Shown here: positions 44,085 to 53,997 of the stretch, one piece after another
How the letters are laid out: every line of letters starts with the position of its first letter
Numbering within the stretch: the first letter of the stretch is position 1
DNA from: Arion vulgaris
Lineage: Eukaryota; Mollusca; Gastropoda; Stylommatophora; Arionidae
Direction of reading: 5' to 3'
Length of the DNA: 64,000 bases
Assembly (NCBI GenBank): GCA_020796225.1
Contig: CM036759.1
Span: 68,452,590 to 68,516,589, forward strand
Notes under the pieces: generated by a model
Seen by the model: only the letters and a program-made list of their open reading frames with translations
Database searches by the model: none
Told to the model about the DNA's origin: nothing
Program-made: the position numbers and the translations under genes

Positions 44085-45301
44085 GTCACAAAGATACTTC
44101 ACTCAAATATTGAATATAAAGGAAACTTGCAATGTTAAAAGAACAATTTACGCAGACTCTGCTGACGTTAGAAGACATTGAATGGCTTATCCAGGGTTTT
44201 GTTCCCCAAAAGAAATTGTTAGTTGTTGATAGTGTTAGCTTGGATGTTGCAACTACTGACATCAACAAGCAATGTGATGTTGCAACAACTTGCATCAACA
44301 AACAATGTGATGTTGCAACTACTTGCATCAACAAACAATGTGATGTTGCAACAACTTGCATCAATAAACAATGTGATGTAATAACCACTTGTATCAACAA
44401 ACAATGTGATGCTGCAACAACTTGCATCAATAAACAATGTGATGTAGTAACCACTTGTATCAACAAACAATGTGATGTTGCAACTACTTGCATCAACAAA
44501 CAATGTGATGTAATAACCACCTGTATCAGCAAACAATGTGATGTTGCAACAACTTGCATCAATAAACAATGTGATGCTGCAACAACTTGCATCAATAAAC
44601 AATGTGATATTGCTCCAGAAGTTACAGTGAGCACAGAAGAATGTGCGGAAGCAAACTTTGATGAAATTATTGATGTGTTTAATATCAATTTTTCTGATGA
44701 GATTAAAACATTTCAACAATCGGACATGAATGTAGACATTGCTCAGAAAGAGAATCAATGTCAGACCATGAATTCAATAGTTGATGTGGGGACTAGACTT
44801 CAGCAGTCTAAAATATCAAGTAGTTGTATTACTAAAAGTAAAAATATTACAAATTATTCAAATTTGGGCAGTATAAAAAGAGAGGAGAAAGCAAGATCTG
44901 ATGCATTAGTTCAACAATTGAAAAGTTCTGAATCCAAGAAAATTAAATCCAATAATGAAAGTTGTAAGACGTTAAATCAACCAGACGTGACCAGTTTCAA
45001 GTGTAGTTACTGTTTCAAGCAGTTTGTAAGTAAGAAAAGTTTACAGGTACATTTATGGATTCATGAGAAGGATAAAGAATATACATGTGAAAAATGTGGG
45101 AAAAAATTTCTGTATGCCAATGGACTTTCTCTGCACATGCGGACACACACAGGAGAACGACCATTCACATGTACATCTTGTGAGAAGTCATTTATAAGCA
45201 ACAGTGCTCTTCATCGTCATCAGTTGATTCATAACAGAGTGAGAGATACCATTGTTCTTTCTAATGTTGCAGAAACAAATGTTTGTCCTTCTTGTGGAAA
45301 G
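44085..45301 (+). CDS. C2H2 zinc-finger protein, first coding exon
   Basis: ATG at 44132. The exon ends TGTGGAAAG|GTATGA at 45301 (phase 0), 390 codons. Residues ~1-40 are a short leader (QTLLTLEDIEWLIQGFVPQK). Residues ~43-160 are eleven copies of an 11-residue unit CDVATTCINKQ. Then comes a polar linker with acidic patches and a basic KSSESKKIKSNNESCK segment. From about residue 289 there are three complete fingers (CSYC...HLWIH, CEKC...HMRTH with the TGERPF linker, CTSC...HRHQLIH) and the start of a fourth (CPSCGK). This is probably a nuclear DNA-binding protein; the target is unknown. No KRAB or BTB domain is visible. The antisense ORFs of 179-200 codons are shadows of the repeat. Confidence 0.9.
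44252..44612 (+). repeat. 33-bp coding minisatellite, ~11 copies
   Basis: The unit encodes CDVATTCINKQ, with variants at V/A/I and A/V/I/S. All copies keep the 33-bp period and the two Cys, so the frame is preserved, unlike most arrays in the window. Confidence 0.97.
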
Positions 45302-45394
45302 GTATGATATCATACAGAAATATTTATAATATAGTGTATTTATACATTTCAAATGATCAAAGTGAAAGAAGTTCTGTTTATGTTGTGTCTCATG

Positions 45395-45765
45395 TTTTGT
45401 GTCTCATGTGTTGTGTCTCTTGTGTTGTGTCTCATGTGTTGTGTCTCATGTGATGTGTCTCTTGTGTTGTGTCTCATGTGTTGTGTCTCATATGTTGTGC
45501 CTCATTTGTTGTGTCTCATGTGTTGTGTCTCATGTGTTGTGTCTCATGTGATGTGTCTCATGTGTTTGTGTCTCATGTGTTGTGTCTCATGTGTTGTCTC
45601 ATGTGTTGTGTCTCATGTGTTGTGTCTCATGTGATGTGTCTCTTGTGTTGTGTCTCATGTGTTGTCTCATGTGTTGTGACTCATGTGTTGTGCCTCATGT
45701 GTTGTGCCTCATTTGTTGTGTCTCGTGTGGTGTCTCATGTGTTGTGTCTCATGTGGATGTATTAT
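45395..45765. repeat. ~15-bp minisatellite, ~25 copies
   Basis: The unit is TGTGTCTCATGTGTT with TCTTGTGTTG and GATGTG variants. It lies in the intron just after exon 1. Cys/Val-rich ORFs in it are not genes. Confidence 0.95.
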
Positions 45766-45824
45766 CCTGGTAATACAGTGCTTGTTTATTAAGTCACTAT
45801 AGTAGAAACATATATCAACATTTG

Positions 45825-46035
45825 GTTAGGAGTCTACCCGTGTGTTGCCGGAACTCGCATTGGAGCAAAGAATAGGAACACTGCGATCTACAAGGCATGT
45901 CGTAAAATCGGTTGTGCTGACCTACATATAGGTGCATAACTGGCACAACGTAAAATCACTCTTACTCTTGTATCACATACAAATCACAAGAGTGGTTAAC
46001 AAGTGGTCAATATGGAGCGTTGGAAGAAGAAGGTT
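45825..46035 (+). mobile_element. SINE family 1
   Basis: ACCCGTGTGTTGCCGGAACT (A-box-like), GCAAAGAATAGGAACACTGC, CTACAAGGCATGTCGTAA, GGTGCATAACTGGCACAACG and AACAAGTGGTCAATATGGAG. The middle GAGGCGACT part is deleted. Confidence 0.8.
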
Positions 46036-46194
46036 ATGAGTCAAGAAACATACATTAACCTTTGGTACTGAAGTCTCTCTTCAGAAGCACTTTTTTAATG
46101 TTGATAAATAACCAACGCAGATACAATGTAGAGACTACAGGTATTTGTAATCAGTTATTGCTGGAATAGGCACATACTCCAGCAAGAATGGATG

Positions 46195-46535
46195 TTGTTG
46201 ACTTGAAATATTGTCTATACATTTAAGATTGTCTCTTGTATAAGCTTCACTGTCTTTTGTATCTCAAACATAGGCCAGTGTAGTTTCTTTCCAGTGATGT
46301 TGCGCTAGGCTAGTGAATTTGCCTTATTTTATCATAATCGGGGCAGTCTTGGCGCCTTTGCTTTGCAGTTTGGGAGGGGGTGCCTGTACACACATACACA
46401 CAGTGGCTGAATTTCCAATCTTGAAATTTGTATACATGCAAATATATAGAGCCGCAGAATGGATTGTGTCCTGTTCTGAGACACAGAATGACTTGCTCTA
46501 ATTTTGCTCATATTTTGGTTTATCATGATGTGTGT
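46195..46535 (-). mobile_element. LINE family F C-terminal tail
   Basis: Antisense plus sequence parallels 36.54-36.86 kb (TGTCTCTTGTATAAGCTTCA, GTGTCCTGTTCTGAGACACA). Zinc-knuckle region only, frameshifted. Confidence 0.8.
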
Positions 46536-46799
46536 ATATACAGTGAGCTACAGGAACCATCTACACATCTACCCATTGGTGTCTGCTGAAAGAGGCTAAC
46601 ATAAATCATGCATAAGAAAGACTAGGTTTGAGATAGAGAAAAAAAGGAAACAATTAAATTTAGTGGACATATTTTGCTCTCTGTCTTATATGTCTTTGGG
46701 TTCAATGAAGGCCAATGATGGTGGAACAAATGAATGGAGAAATAACAAGTGAAAGACATTGTTAGCTTAGATGCTATGGATATAAACTAAAATAATAAA

Positions 46800-47060
46800 C
46801 ATTATCAAAAGCCTGTATAATGGTTCACAGTTTGCACTGATGATGGCCAAAGTGAGTGGTTTATGGTTGAAACTGGAGTAAAAAAAAAGCAAGGCTGTAT
46901 TTTATCTCCGTTATTGTTTGGAGTGGCCATTGATTGGGTGATTTGAAAATGTTGCAGGGGCAAAACTGGCATCAATTGGGTAGAAAATAGTCAACTAGAA
47001 GATTTGGATTTTGCAGATGATATCGCCTTGTTAAGTAAAATCAATCAAGATATGCAAAGA
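46800..47060 (+). mobile_element. LINE RT-palm fragment
   Basis: KKQGCILSPLLFGVAIDWVI, a stop, then TGINWVENSQLEDLDFADDI and ALLSKINQDMQ. GCILSPLLF and FADDIALLS are RT motifs B and C. It differs from the other LINE families here and lies in an intron of the zinc-finger gene. Confidence 0.85.
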
Positions 47061-47074
47061 AAAACAGACAACTT

Positions 47075-47180
47075 GTGATCTATAGCATGACAAGTTAGAC
47101 TGCAGATAAGCTATTGCATGACAAGTTAGACTGCAGATAAGCTATTGCATGAAAAGTTAGACTGGAGATAAGCTATTGAT
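47075..47180. repeat. ~33-bp tandem repeat, 3 copies
   Basis: The unit GCATGACAAGTTAGACTGCA plus GATAAGCTATT lies just upstream of the next exon. Confidence 0.95.
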
Positions 47181-47205
47181 GCTGTTTTTATTGTTTTTAC
47201 TTTAG

Positions 47206-47419
47206 GCATTTTCTCAAAAAGGAAATCTGACAGTACACATGAAGATACACATTGGTCAGTATGAACATGTGTAAGACATGTCGAAACAGTTCATCACCAA
47301 GGGAGATCTGAAGGCGTCACGACGTGTCCACTCACGGGAGAAGCCATACATGTGTAATCATTGCAAAAAACATTTCACTACCAGCAGCACACTAGTGTGT
47401 CACATGCGATCACACAGTG
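47206..47419 (+). CDS. C2H2 zinc-finger protein, second exon (internal stop)
   Basis: Acceptor TTACTTTAG (ends 47205). Phase 0 joins CPSCGK to AFSQKGNLTVHMKIHIG, completing the fourth finger across the splice. The fifth finger is damaged: the frame reads YEHV, then TAA (47272-47274), then DMSKQFITKGDLKASRRVHS. A 4-base insertion (CATG) and a 1-base loss account for the lost CxxC, and its first zinc His is Ser. The sixth finger is CNHC...HMRSH. The donor is CACAGTG|GTAATT at 47419 (phase 1). It is either an inactivated gene, an allele, or a local consensus error. Confidence 0.8.
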
Positions 47420-47475
47420 GTAATTTAATTTATTCAGACCACACTATATTATAAACTAATTTTGTTATCTGTTGT

Positions 47476-47655
47476 AATGTTTGCCTTGTTCATACTTGTA
47501 GGCTAATGTTTGCCTTGTTCATACTTGTAGGCTAATGTTTGCCTTGTTCATCTGTAGGCTAATGTTTGCCTTGTTCATACTTGTAGGCTAATGTTTGCCT
47601 TGTTCATACTTGTAGGCTAATGTTTGCCTTGTTCATACTTGTAGGCTAATGTTTG
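47476..47655. repeat. 29-bp minisatellite, 6 copies
   Basis: The unit CTAATGTTTGCCTTGTTCAT plus ACTTGTAGG is nearly perfect. The third copy lacks AC. Confidence 0.97.
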
Positions 47656-47707
47656 AATGTCATGTAAAGACAGTTGAATCTAGTACTATACTTCTGTCTA
47701 CTTATGT

Positions 47708-47836
47708 TTCACATGTTATAGTTCACATCTTATAGTTCACATCTTATAGTTCATATCTTATAGTTCACATCTTATAGTTCATATCTTATAGTTCACATCT
47801 TATAGTTCACATCTTATAGTTCATATCTTATAGTTC
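47708..47836. repeat. 14-bp minisatellite, ~9 copies
   Basis: The unit CTTATAGTTCACAT alternates with CTTATAGTTCATAT. Confidence 0.97.
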
Positions 47837-48483
47837 AGTACAGCCATCTTTAGCATGCAGTTGTTTATGGCTGCTTTCTTGCTCATTAATCTATCCATTA
47901 CTTTCTTGCCAGGCAGGTTGTTTGTACTGATTGTAGGTTTTCCTAGGGATCTTTGTTTCTGGACTAGGGAGTCATTCCTACCTGACTTTTCCCAGGGAGC
48001 ATGTGTCTCTGGAGTAATACATACAAGCACCTTGCATCGGTAGGATATGTGTTGGGTTGGAGCAAAAACAGAGACCCATCTTATGAGTCTGAACCAAACA
48101 CATACTACTTAGTAATCATATGAACAGACTTCAACTACAACATGTGCCAACAGTGTACAGATTGTCATAGAACTGTTGACCATGACCTGTTTAATTGCCA
48201 AACGTTGTATCATGTCAGGATAGGTGTTCTTCCACCAAGCACATTATATAGAGTCAACCTACAATGTACAAATACAAGCACATGGAAGATGTTATGTGAC
48301 ATTAGGTTGAAGGCGCAAGTGTCTAGTCACTGTTGAATCATTGAAAACAACAAAGGACATGATGATGCACTTTACTGTTGAGTTTTTGGGCTCATCCCTA
48401 TGAAGAATTGAACTTATACACTCAACATGATTCTGTGGATACAATTATTCCACTCTTAACAGATGAACATGCAGCTCTTGACA
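47837..48483. other. Unassigned intronic sequence
   Basis: A plus frame at 48142-48336 starts MCQQCTDCHRTVDHDLFNC and resembles a LINE zinc-knuckle only faintly. Nothing else seen. Confidence 0.35.
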
Positions 48484-48815
48484 TCAGTTTCTCAAGTCTC
48501 ATACTGCACATATATAGTTTGTGACATTGTTTACTCATGGGACTAATAATATCAGTTTCTCAAGTCTCATACTGCACATATATAGTTTGTGACATTGTTT
48601 ACTCATGGGACTAATATCAGTTTCTCAAGTCTCATACTGCACATATATAGTTTGTGACATTGTTTACTCATGGGACTAATATCAGTTTCTCAAGTCTCAT
48701 ACTGCACATATAGTTTGTGACATTGTTTACTCATGTGACTAATAACATCAGTTTCTCAAGTCTCATACTGCACATATATAGTTTGTGACATTGTTTACTC
48801 ATGGGACTAATATCA
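48484..48815. repeat. 65-bp minisatellite, 5 copies
   Basis: The unit contains CAGTTTCTCAAGTCTCATAC and TTTGTGACATTGTTTACTCA. Some copies drop TA or insert AAC. Confidence 0.97.
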
Positions 48816-49494
48816 TGGTATTGTTATTGTATTGTGACAACCGGTAAAATTGAGGTACGAGACAGAGAGAAAATGTTGGATGCTGACTTCATGGCACGGC
48901 AGACGTCAACATCTGAGTTGATAGCAAACACCAACAATAGAGAATTTGTGGTCCATGATGCCTATGCCAGCCTGCGGCACCTGATGATGATTGTTATCAT
49001 TCAGAATGATGTTTGTATTAACATGTGGATCCCACCTATTTAATGTTTCCTCTTTCCTTACTTATAGTGTTGTTTATCTCTTTCCCACTTGCCATCACCA
49101 TTTTCCTACTAATATACATCTCAACAGTTATATTCTCAAAATATTTCTGTATGTCTCTACATTTTTCTGATCATTTCAATGTCAAGACATGTTTCTTAAT
49201 CTTCTTCTTTTGTCATCACACTGCTACCTGGTTGTTGCCCAATGTCGGGTTGTTGCCCAGTGTCAGGTTGTTGCCCAGTGTCAAAGACATGTTTGCTAAT
49301 GTTTTGTATTTATTATGTTATGTTTTGCTTGGTCAAGTTAATATGAGAGTTTGTCGAATGTCACAGTAGTTAGTGCATTTCCTTCATATATGCATGGTTC
49401 CAGGTTTGAAATCTCCAGGTTGACACATCAATAATTGCAACTATGTCATGATGAAATAATGTTTATCTTGTAGGTGTCAGTTCTTTATTACATT
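48816..49494 (+). other. Intron with a short LINE-D-like piece
   Basis: 49195-49290 carries CTTTTGTCATCACACTGCTA and a 19-bp unit GGTTGTTGCCCAGTGTCA repeated three times. The single-copy version is at 35.22 kb in a LINE. The rest is unassigned. Confidence 0.6.
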
Positions 49495-50766
49495 GATATT
49501 GTTGTTTCATTGTTGTCAAGTATTGCTGTTTCATTGTTGTCAAATATTTCTGTTTCATTGTTGTCAAGTGTTGTTGTTTCATTGTTGTCAAGTATCGTTG
49601 TCAAGTGTTGTTGTTTCATTGTTGTCAAGTATTGTTGTCAAGTGTTGTTGTTTCATTGTTGTCAAGTATTGCTGTTTCATTGTTGTTGTCATTGTTGTTC
49701 AAGTTATTGTTGTTTCATTGTTGTCAAGTATTGCTGTTTCATTGTTGTCAAGTATTGTTTTCAAGTATTGCTGTTTCATTGTTGTCAAGTATTGTTGTTT
49801 CATTGTTGTCAAGTATTGTTGTTTCATTGTTGTCAAGTATTTCTGTTTCATTGTTGTCAAGTATTGCTGTTTCATTGTTGTCAAGTATCGTTGTCAAGTG
49901 TTGTTGTTTCATTGTTGTCAAGTATTGTTTTCAAGTATTACTGTTTCATTGTTGTCAAGTATTGCTGTTTCATTGTTGTCAAGTATCGTTGTCAAGTGTT
50001 GTTGTTTCATTGTTGTCAAGTATTGTTTTCAAGTATTACTGTTTCATTGTTGTCAAGTATTACTGTTTCATTGTTGTCAAGTATTGTTGTTTCATTGTTG
50101 TCAAGTGTTGTTGTTTCATTGTTGTCAAGTATTGTTGTCAAGTGTTGTTGTTTCATTGTTGTCAAGTATTGCTGTTTCATTGTTGTCAAGTATTGCTGTT
50201 TCATTGTTGTCAAGTATTGTTGTCAAGTGTTGTTGTTTCATTGTTGTCAAGTATTGTTGTTTCATTGTTGTCAAGTATTGCTGTTTCATTGTTGTCAAGT
50301 ATTGCTGTTTCATTGTTGTCAAGTATTGTTGTTTCATTGTTGTCAAGTATTGTTGTTTTGTTGTCAAGTATTGTTGTCAAGTGTTGTTGTTTCATTGTTG
50401 TCAAGTATTGTTGTTTCATTGTTGTCAAGTATTGTTTCATTGTTGTCAAGTATTGCTGTTTCATTGTTGTTTCATTGTTGTCAAGTATTGTTTCATTGTT
50501 GTCAAGTATTGTTTCATTGTTGTCAAGTATTGTTGTCAAGTATTGTTTCATTGTTGTCAAGTATTGTTGTCAAGTATTGTTGTTTCTTTGTTGTCAAGTA
50601 TTGTTGTCAAGTGTTGTTGTTTCATTGTTGTCAAGTATTGCTGTTTCATTGTTGTTTCATTGTTGTCAAGTATTGCTGTTTCATTGTTGTCAAGTATTGC
50701 TGTTTCATTGTGTCAAGTATTGCTGTTTCATTGTTGTCAAGTATTGTTGTTTCATTGTTGTCAAGT
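49495..50766. repeat. ~24-bp array of 1.27 kb, >50 copies
   Basis: The unit is GTTGTCAAGTATTGTTGTTT plus CATT with a 15-bp deletion form. The composition avoids stop codons on plus, so three forward frames of ~390-430 codons stay open at once, and one reverse frame is partly open (NNETTILDNNET). That pattern is what a stop-free short repeat gives. I do not call a gene. Confidence 0.97.
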
Positions 50767-50874
50767 AAGTAGATGATCCATTTTCATACCAAGAAGGTAT
50801 ATTCAGGAATACAGTGCTGCAACCATATTTTTGTGATGATTTGTACATACTGGATGATGTGGTCAGCATTATTT

Positions 50875-51065
50875 TGGCTGCATTTGCTTCCCAGTGTTGT
50901 TCTCTAGTATCCAATTTTGGCTGCATTTGCTTTCCAGGTGTTGTTCTCTAGTATCCAATTTTGGCTGCATTTGCTTCCCAGTGTTGTTCTCTGGTATCCA
51001 ATTTTGGCTGCATTTGCTTCCCAGTGTTGTTCTCTGGTATCCAATTTTGGCTGTGTCAGCTTTAA
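50875..51065. repeat. 43-bp minisatellite, 4 copies
   Basis: The unit contains TTTTGGCTGCATTTGCTTCC and GTGTTGTTCTCTGGTATCC. Confidence 0.97.
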
Positions 51066-51436
51066 AGCCAATGTGATAAAAATTGTGGCATATCCTTTAC
51101 AGGACTTAGCCATCAACCACAGTAAACAAGTCATTGATTTTCTAGGCACCACTTATACGTTCAGTAGTTTGCCCTTGCTTTCTGAACGGTGGGGTCTAAT
51201 TTTCCGTGTAAAATCCATGGACACAAATTTGTTTCCAAACTGCCTGCAGTGGAGTTGGAACCAGGTACGCTTAGGTTGTGATATAGCTCACTACCGCTTA
51301 AGCTACACACACCCACAAACAGTATGACGACGTTGTTTGAAAAAATCCCACTTCAAACTGGGAAATTTATCCTGGGAGCACACGCTTACAAATAAATTGC
51401 AATAAGAACTTTTCTATCACAGCAAATTTCTTTGTT
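51066..51436 (+). other. Unassigned intronic sequence
   Basis: An open frame continues from the array (50917-51327), but its unique part (LAINHSKQVIDFLGTTY) is not recognised. Probably not a gene. Confidence 0.35.
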
Positions 51437-51720
51437 GTATTCGGTATAAATCTGATCGTTGTAATTTCATCGTTGTATTCAGTATAAATCTGATTGTTGT
51501 AATTTCATTGTTGTATTCAGTATAAATCTGATTGTTGTAATTTCATTGTTGTATTCAGTATAAATCTGATTGTTGTAATTTCATTGTTGTATTCAGTATA
51601 AATCTGATTGTTGTAATTTCATTATTGTATTCAGTATAAATCTGATTGTAATTTCATTATTGTATTCAGTATAAATCTTCTTTTCATTTTATTTTTGTAT
51701 TCAGTATAAATCTTGTTGTA
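51437..51720 (+). repeat. 38-bp array with acceptor-like units, ~8 copies
   Basis: The unit TGTTGTATTCAGTATAAATC plus TGATTGTTGTAATTTCAT places a TTCAG after T-rich sequence once per copy and runs to within ~20 bp of the true acceptor of the next exon. Confidence 0.95.
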
Positions 51721-51742
51721 TTTATGATGTCCATCCTTGCAG

Positions 51743-51937
51743 GTGAGCGGCCATATCTATGCGGAGTGTGTGGTGCTACATTTGCAGTTCTCAGTCATCT
51801 CAAGCAACACAATAAGATCCATGTTAGAGGTGACCTGTGGCCACGTAAGAAAGCTACATTAACAACAACAACTAGTACAACTGGTACAACTAGTACAACT
51901 AGCGGACAGAGAACGTTGGATACAATCATTGGAGTAG
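51743..51937 (+). CDS. C2H2 zinc-finger protein, third exon
   Basis: Acceptor CATCCTTGCAG (ends 51742). Phase 1 joins AGTG with GTGAG to give SGERPYLCGVCGATFAVLS, so the linker SGERPY spans the splice. The seventh and last finger is CGVC...HLKQHNKIH. A Thr-rich stretch follows (LTTTTSTTGTTSTTSG), then QRTLDTIIGV. The donor GGAGTAG|GTTAGT is at 51937 (phase 1). The donor region (GGAGTAGGTTAGTACATAAC) is duplicated once in tandem just downstream. Confidence 0.85.
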
Positions 51938-52064
51938 GTTAGTACATAACCATTTTCTGGAGTAGGTTAGTACATAACCATTTTCTGGAGTAGTTTTTAA
52001 GAAAGTCTTCAATAAAAAAAAATGGTGTCAAGGCAATGGGTTTTTATTGCACTGGGTATCTCCA

Positions 52065-52260
52065 TATGGCTCCCAACTCTTTTGGCAGAATTGGCAAGCC
52101 ACCTGCCGAGAGTATTGTATAAAGCATGAACTCTGTAGCTCCAGCAACAATCCTAGGGGCTCTGGAAAATAATGCGCATGTGAATTGAGCAATACAACCC
52201 AGATTTGAACACAAAACCTTAAGAACTCAAGACAAACGTGTTAACTACTTGGACACAGAG
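52065..52260 (-). mobile_element. tRNA-derived SINE-like remnant
   Basis: On minus: TGTCCAAGTAGTTAACACGT (A-box-like), GTGTTCAAATCTGGG (B-box GTTCAAATC), then CAGAGCCCCTAGGATTGTTG and TGGAGCTACAGAG, shared in inverted order with 27.05 kb. The head is amplified next door. Confidence 0.6.
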
Positions 52261-52650
52261 ATCCTCAATAAATTCATCAAATGCACAATTGAGAACTCAA
52301 GACAAACGTGTTAACTACTTGGACACAGAGAGATCCTCAATAAATTAATCAAATGCACAATTGAGAACTCAAGACAAACGTGTTAACTACTTGGACACAG
52401 AGAGATCCTCAATAAATTAATCAAATGCACAATTGAGAACTCAAGACAAACGTGTTAACTACTTGGACACAGAGATCCTCAATAAATTAATCAAATGCAC
52501 AATTGAGAACTCAAGACAAACGTGTTAACTAATTGGACACAAAAGATCCTCAATAAATTAATCAAATGCACAATTAAGAACTCAAGACAAACGTGTTAAC
52601 TAATTGGACACAGAGAGATCCTCAATAAATTAATCAAATGCACAATTGAT
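52205..52650. repeat. 72-bp minisatellite from a SINE head, 6 copies
   Basis: The unit contains GAACTCAAGACAAACGTGTT and AACTACTTGGACACAGAG, the A-box part of the adjacent SINE, plus CAATAAATTAATCAAATGCA. Confidence 0.95.
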
Positions 52651-52669
52651 TAATAATAATGCCTCTAAT

Positions 52670-52855
52670 ATCGTTATACGTTACATAAGGCCTGAAAGTA
52701 TTTCCTCCATACTGCTCTGTCCTGGACAACTTGCTCAATCTCTTCCATGGAATTGAGATAGATATTTCTTGCCTCTCTCAGCAAAGTTAATTTCAGGGTT
52801 TCCCTAGGTCATCCTTTCTTGAATCCATTGCCTCCCATTTCAGTGCCAGACATTC
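52670..52855 (-). mobile_element. LINE family H 3' fragment
   Basis: Antisense plus sequence parallels 40.93-41.1 kb (TTTCCTCCATACTGCTCTGT, CTTGCCTCTCTCAGCAAAGT). Confidence 0.75.
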
Positions 52856-52894
52856 ACTTTTTCAGTTTTTTATTTTATATTTCTGTTATGGTAA

Positions 52895-53135
52895 TGTACA
52901 CCCTTGTGGGAAGCAAAGAATAGTACCACTGCGAGCTACAAGGCATATTGTAAGAGGCTTCTGATGTAGGACCTAGGAAGCTACCTAGTATATAAAAAAG
53001 TCACAGAAATCGGATGTGCTGGCCTACTTGTAGGCGCTTAACTGGCACAATGTACAATCGCTCTTGGTCTCAGATCACATACAAATCACACTGAGTGGTT
53101 AACAAGTGGTTGATACAGAGCATTTGAAGAAGAAT
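52895..53135 (+). mobile_element. SINE family 1
   Basis: AAGCAAAGAATAGTACCACT, CTACAAGGCATATTGTAAGA, GATGTGCTGGCCTACTTGTA and AACAAGTGGTTGATACAGAG. Followed by a 45-bp duplication with GAATGGGATTGTATAG. Confidence 0.8.
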
Positions 53136-53535
53136 GGGATTGTATAGCAGAATAGAACATGTTTGAAGACGAATGGGATTGTATAGTAGAATAGAACATG
53201 TTTGATGGTAACTAATTGAAGTGCCTAAAATTGAATGCTGAAATACCTGCTGCCTTGCAAGGTCGGCTGGGGACAGCCAAAGGTTGACGGAGAGCAAACC
53301 CAGTAAACGCTGGTTAAAACTAGACACATCGCCGAAGGATAAGCACCAGAGCTTCAAATGGTGCTGAAGATGTGATGAAACACACCAATGCTAAGGCTGC
53401 ATGAATCAGATTTCCACATGAATGAGAGAATTTATGGGGAAATCCAGTACATCGGTCTGGGCGGTGATCGCACTAGAGAGAATGCTGAAATTTTGTTGAT
53501 TAATTCAGGGTTTTTTGTTTTGTTTATTTCCACAG
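53136..53535 (+). other. Intron with a short interspersed repeat
   Basis: 53410-53480 matches the reverse complement of 22.4 kb. The rest has no recognised feature. Confidence 0.5.
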
Positions 53536-53997
53536 AATCTTTAGGTAAAGAAAGAAGTATTGATGTCACAATAAACAAGGAAGAAAGAAAGTATTGATGT
53601 CACAATAAACAAAGAAGAAAGAAAGTATTGATGTCACAATAAACAAAGAAAGAAGAAATCTTTAAACACTCATGGCAAATCTGACACTCAAGAGAAATCT
53701 ATATCAATTGTACCAATCAGCATACAGTTCCCTGATGAGGTACCAGCTGTGGGCGAGTCAGTTAGCCAGACAGTTCCCTGATGAGGTACCAGCTGTGGGC
53801 ATGTCAGTTAGCCAGACAGTTCCCTGATGAGGTACCAGCTGTGGGCGAGTCAATTAGCCAGACTGGCAGACATAATGTATTCATACATACATCAAATGTA
53901 CAATTTACTGGAACAATCAACAACATTCTGTCTTCAAGAGCAGTAAGTTGAGTTGGAAAAGCAATGAGAGAAGTTGAATTAGTTTCAGATGCAGGTA
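53536..53997 (+). pseudogene. Zinc-finger gene, disrupted fourth exon
   Basis: Acceptor TTTCCACAG (ends 53535). Coding-looking pieces in shifting frames are: SLNTHGKSDTQEKSISIVPI then FPDEVPAVGESVSQT (53658-53778), and SISQTGRHNVFIHTSNVQFT then INNILSSRAVS (to 53948). A TGA follows at 53949-53951, then VGKAMREVELVSDA to the donor GATGCAG|GTAGTA (phase 1). Three insults break the frame: a ~121-bp insertion made of 34-bp repeats between two AATCTTTA words (53536-53664), a 46-bp unit present three times (53725-53860), and the TGA. The phase-1 end fits the last exon. It may be a decayed exon, a misassembled one, or several alternative exons. Confidence 0.55.

Noticed and set aside
44086..44758. 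Minus-strand ORFs of 179 and 200 codons
   Set aside because: Antisense of the 33-bp coding repeat of the zinc-finger exon. The plus strand has splice sites and C2H2 fingers; the minus strand has nothing.
49474..50776. Three overlapping forward ORFs of 387-432 codons and several reverse ones
   Set aside because: All are translations of one short tandem repeat that lacks stops; sequence is pure unit repetition with no start context or domain.
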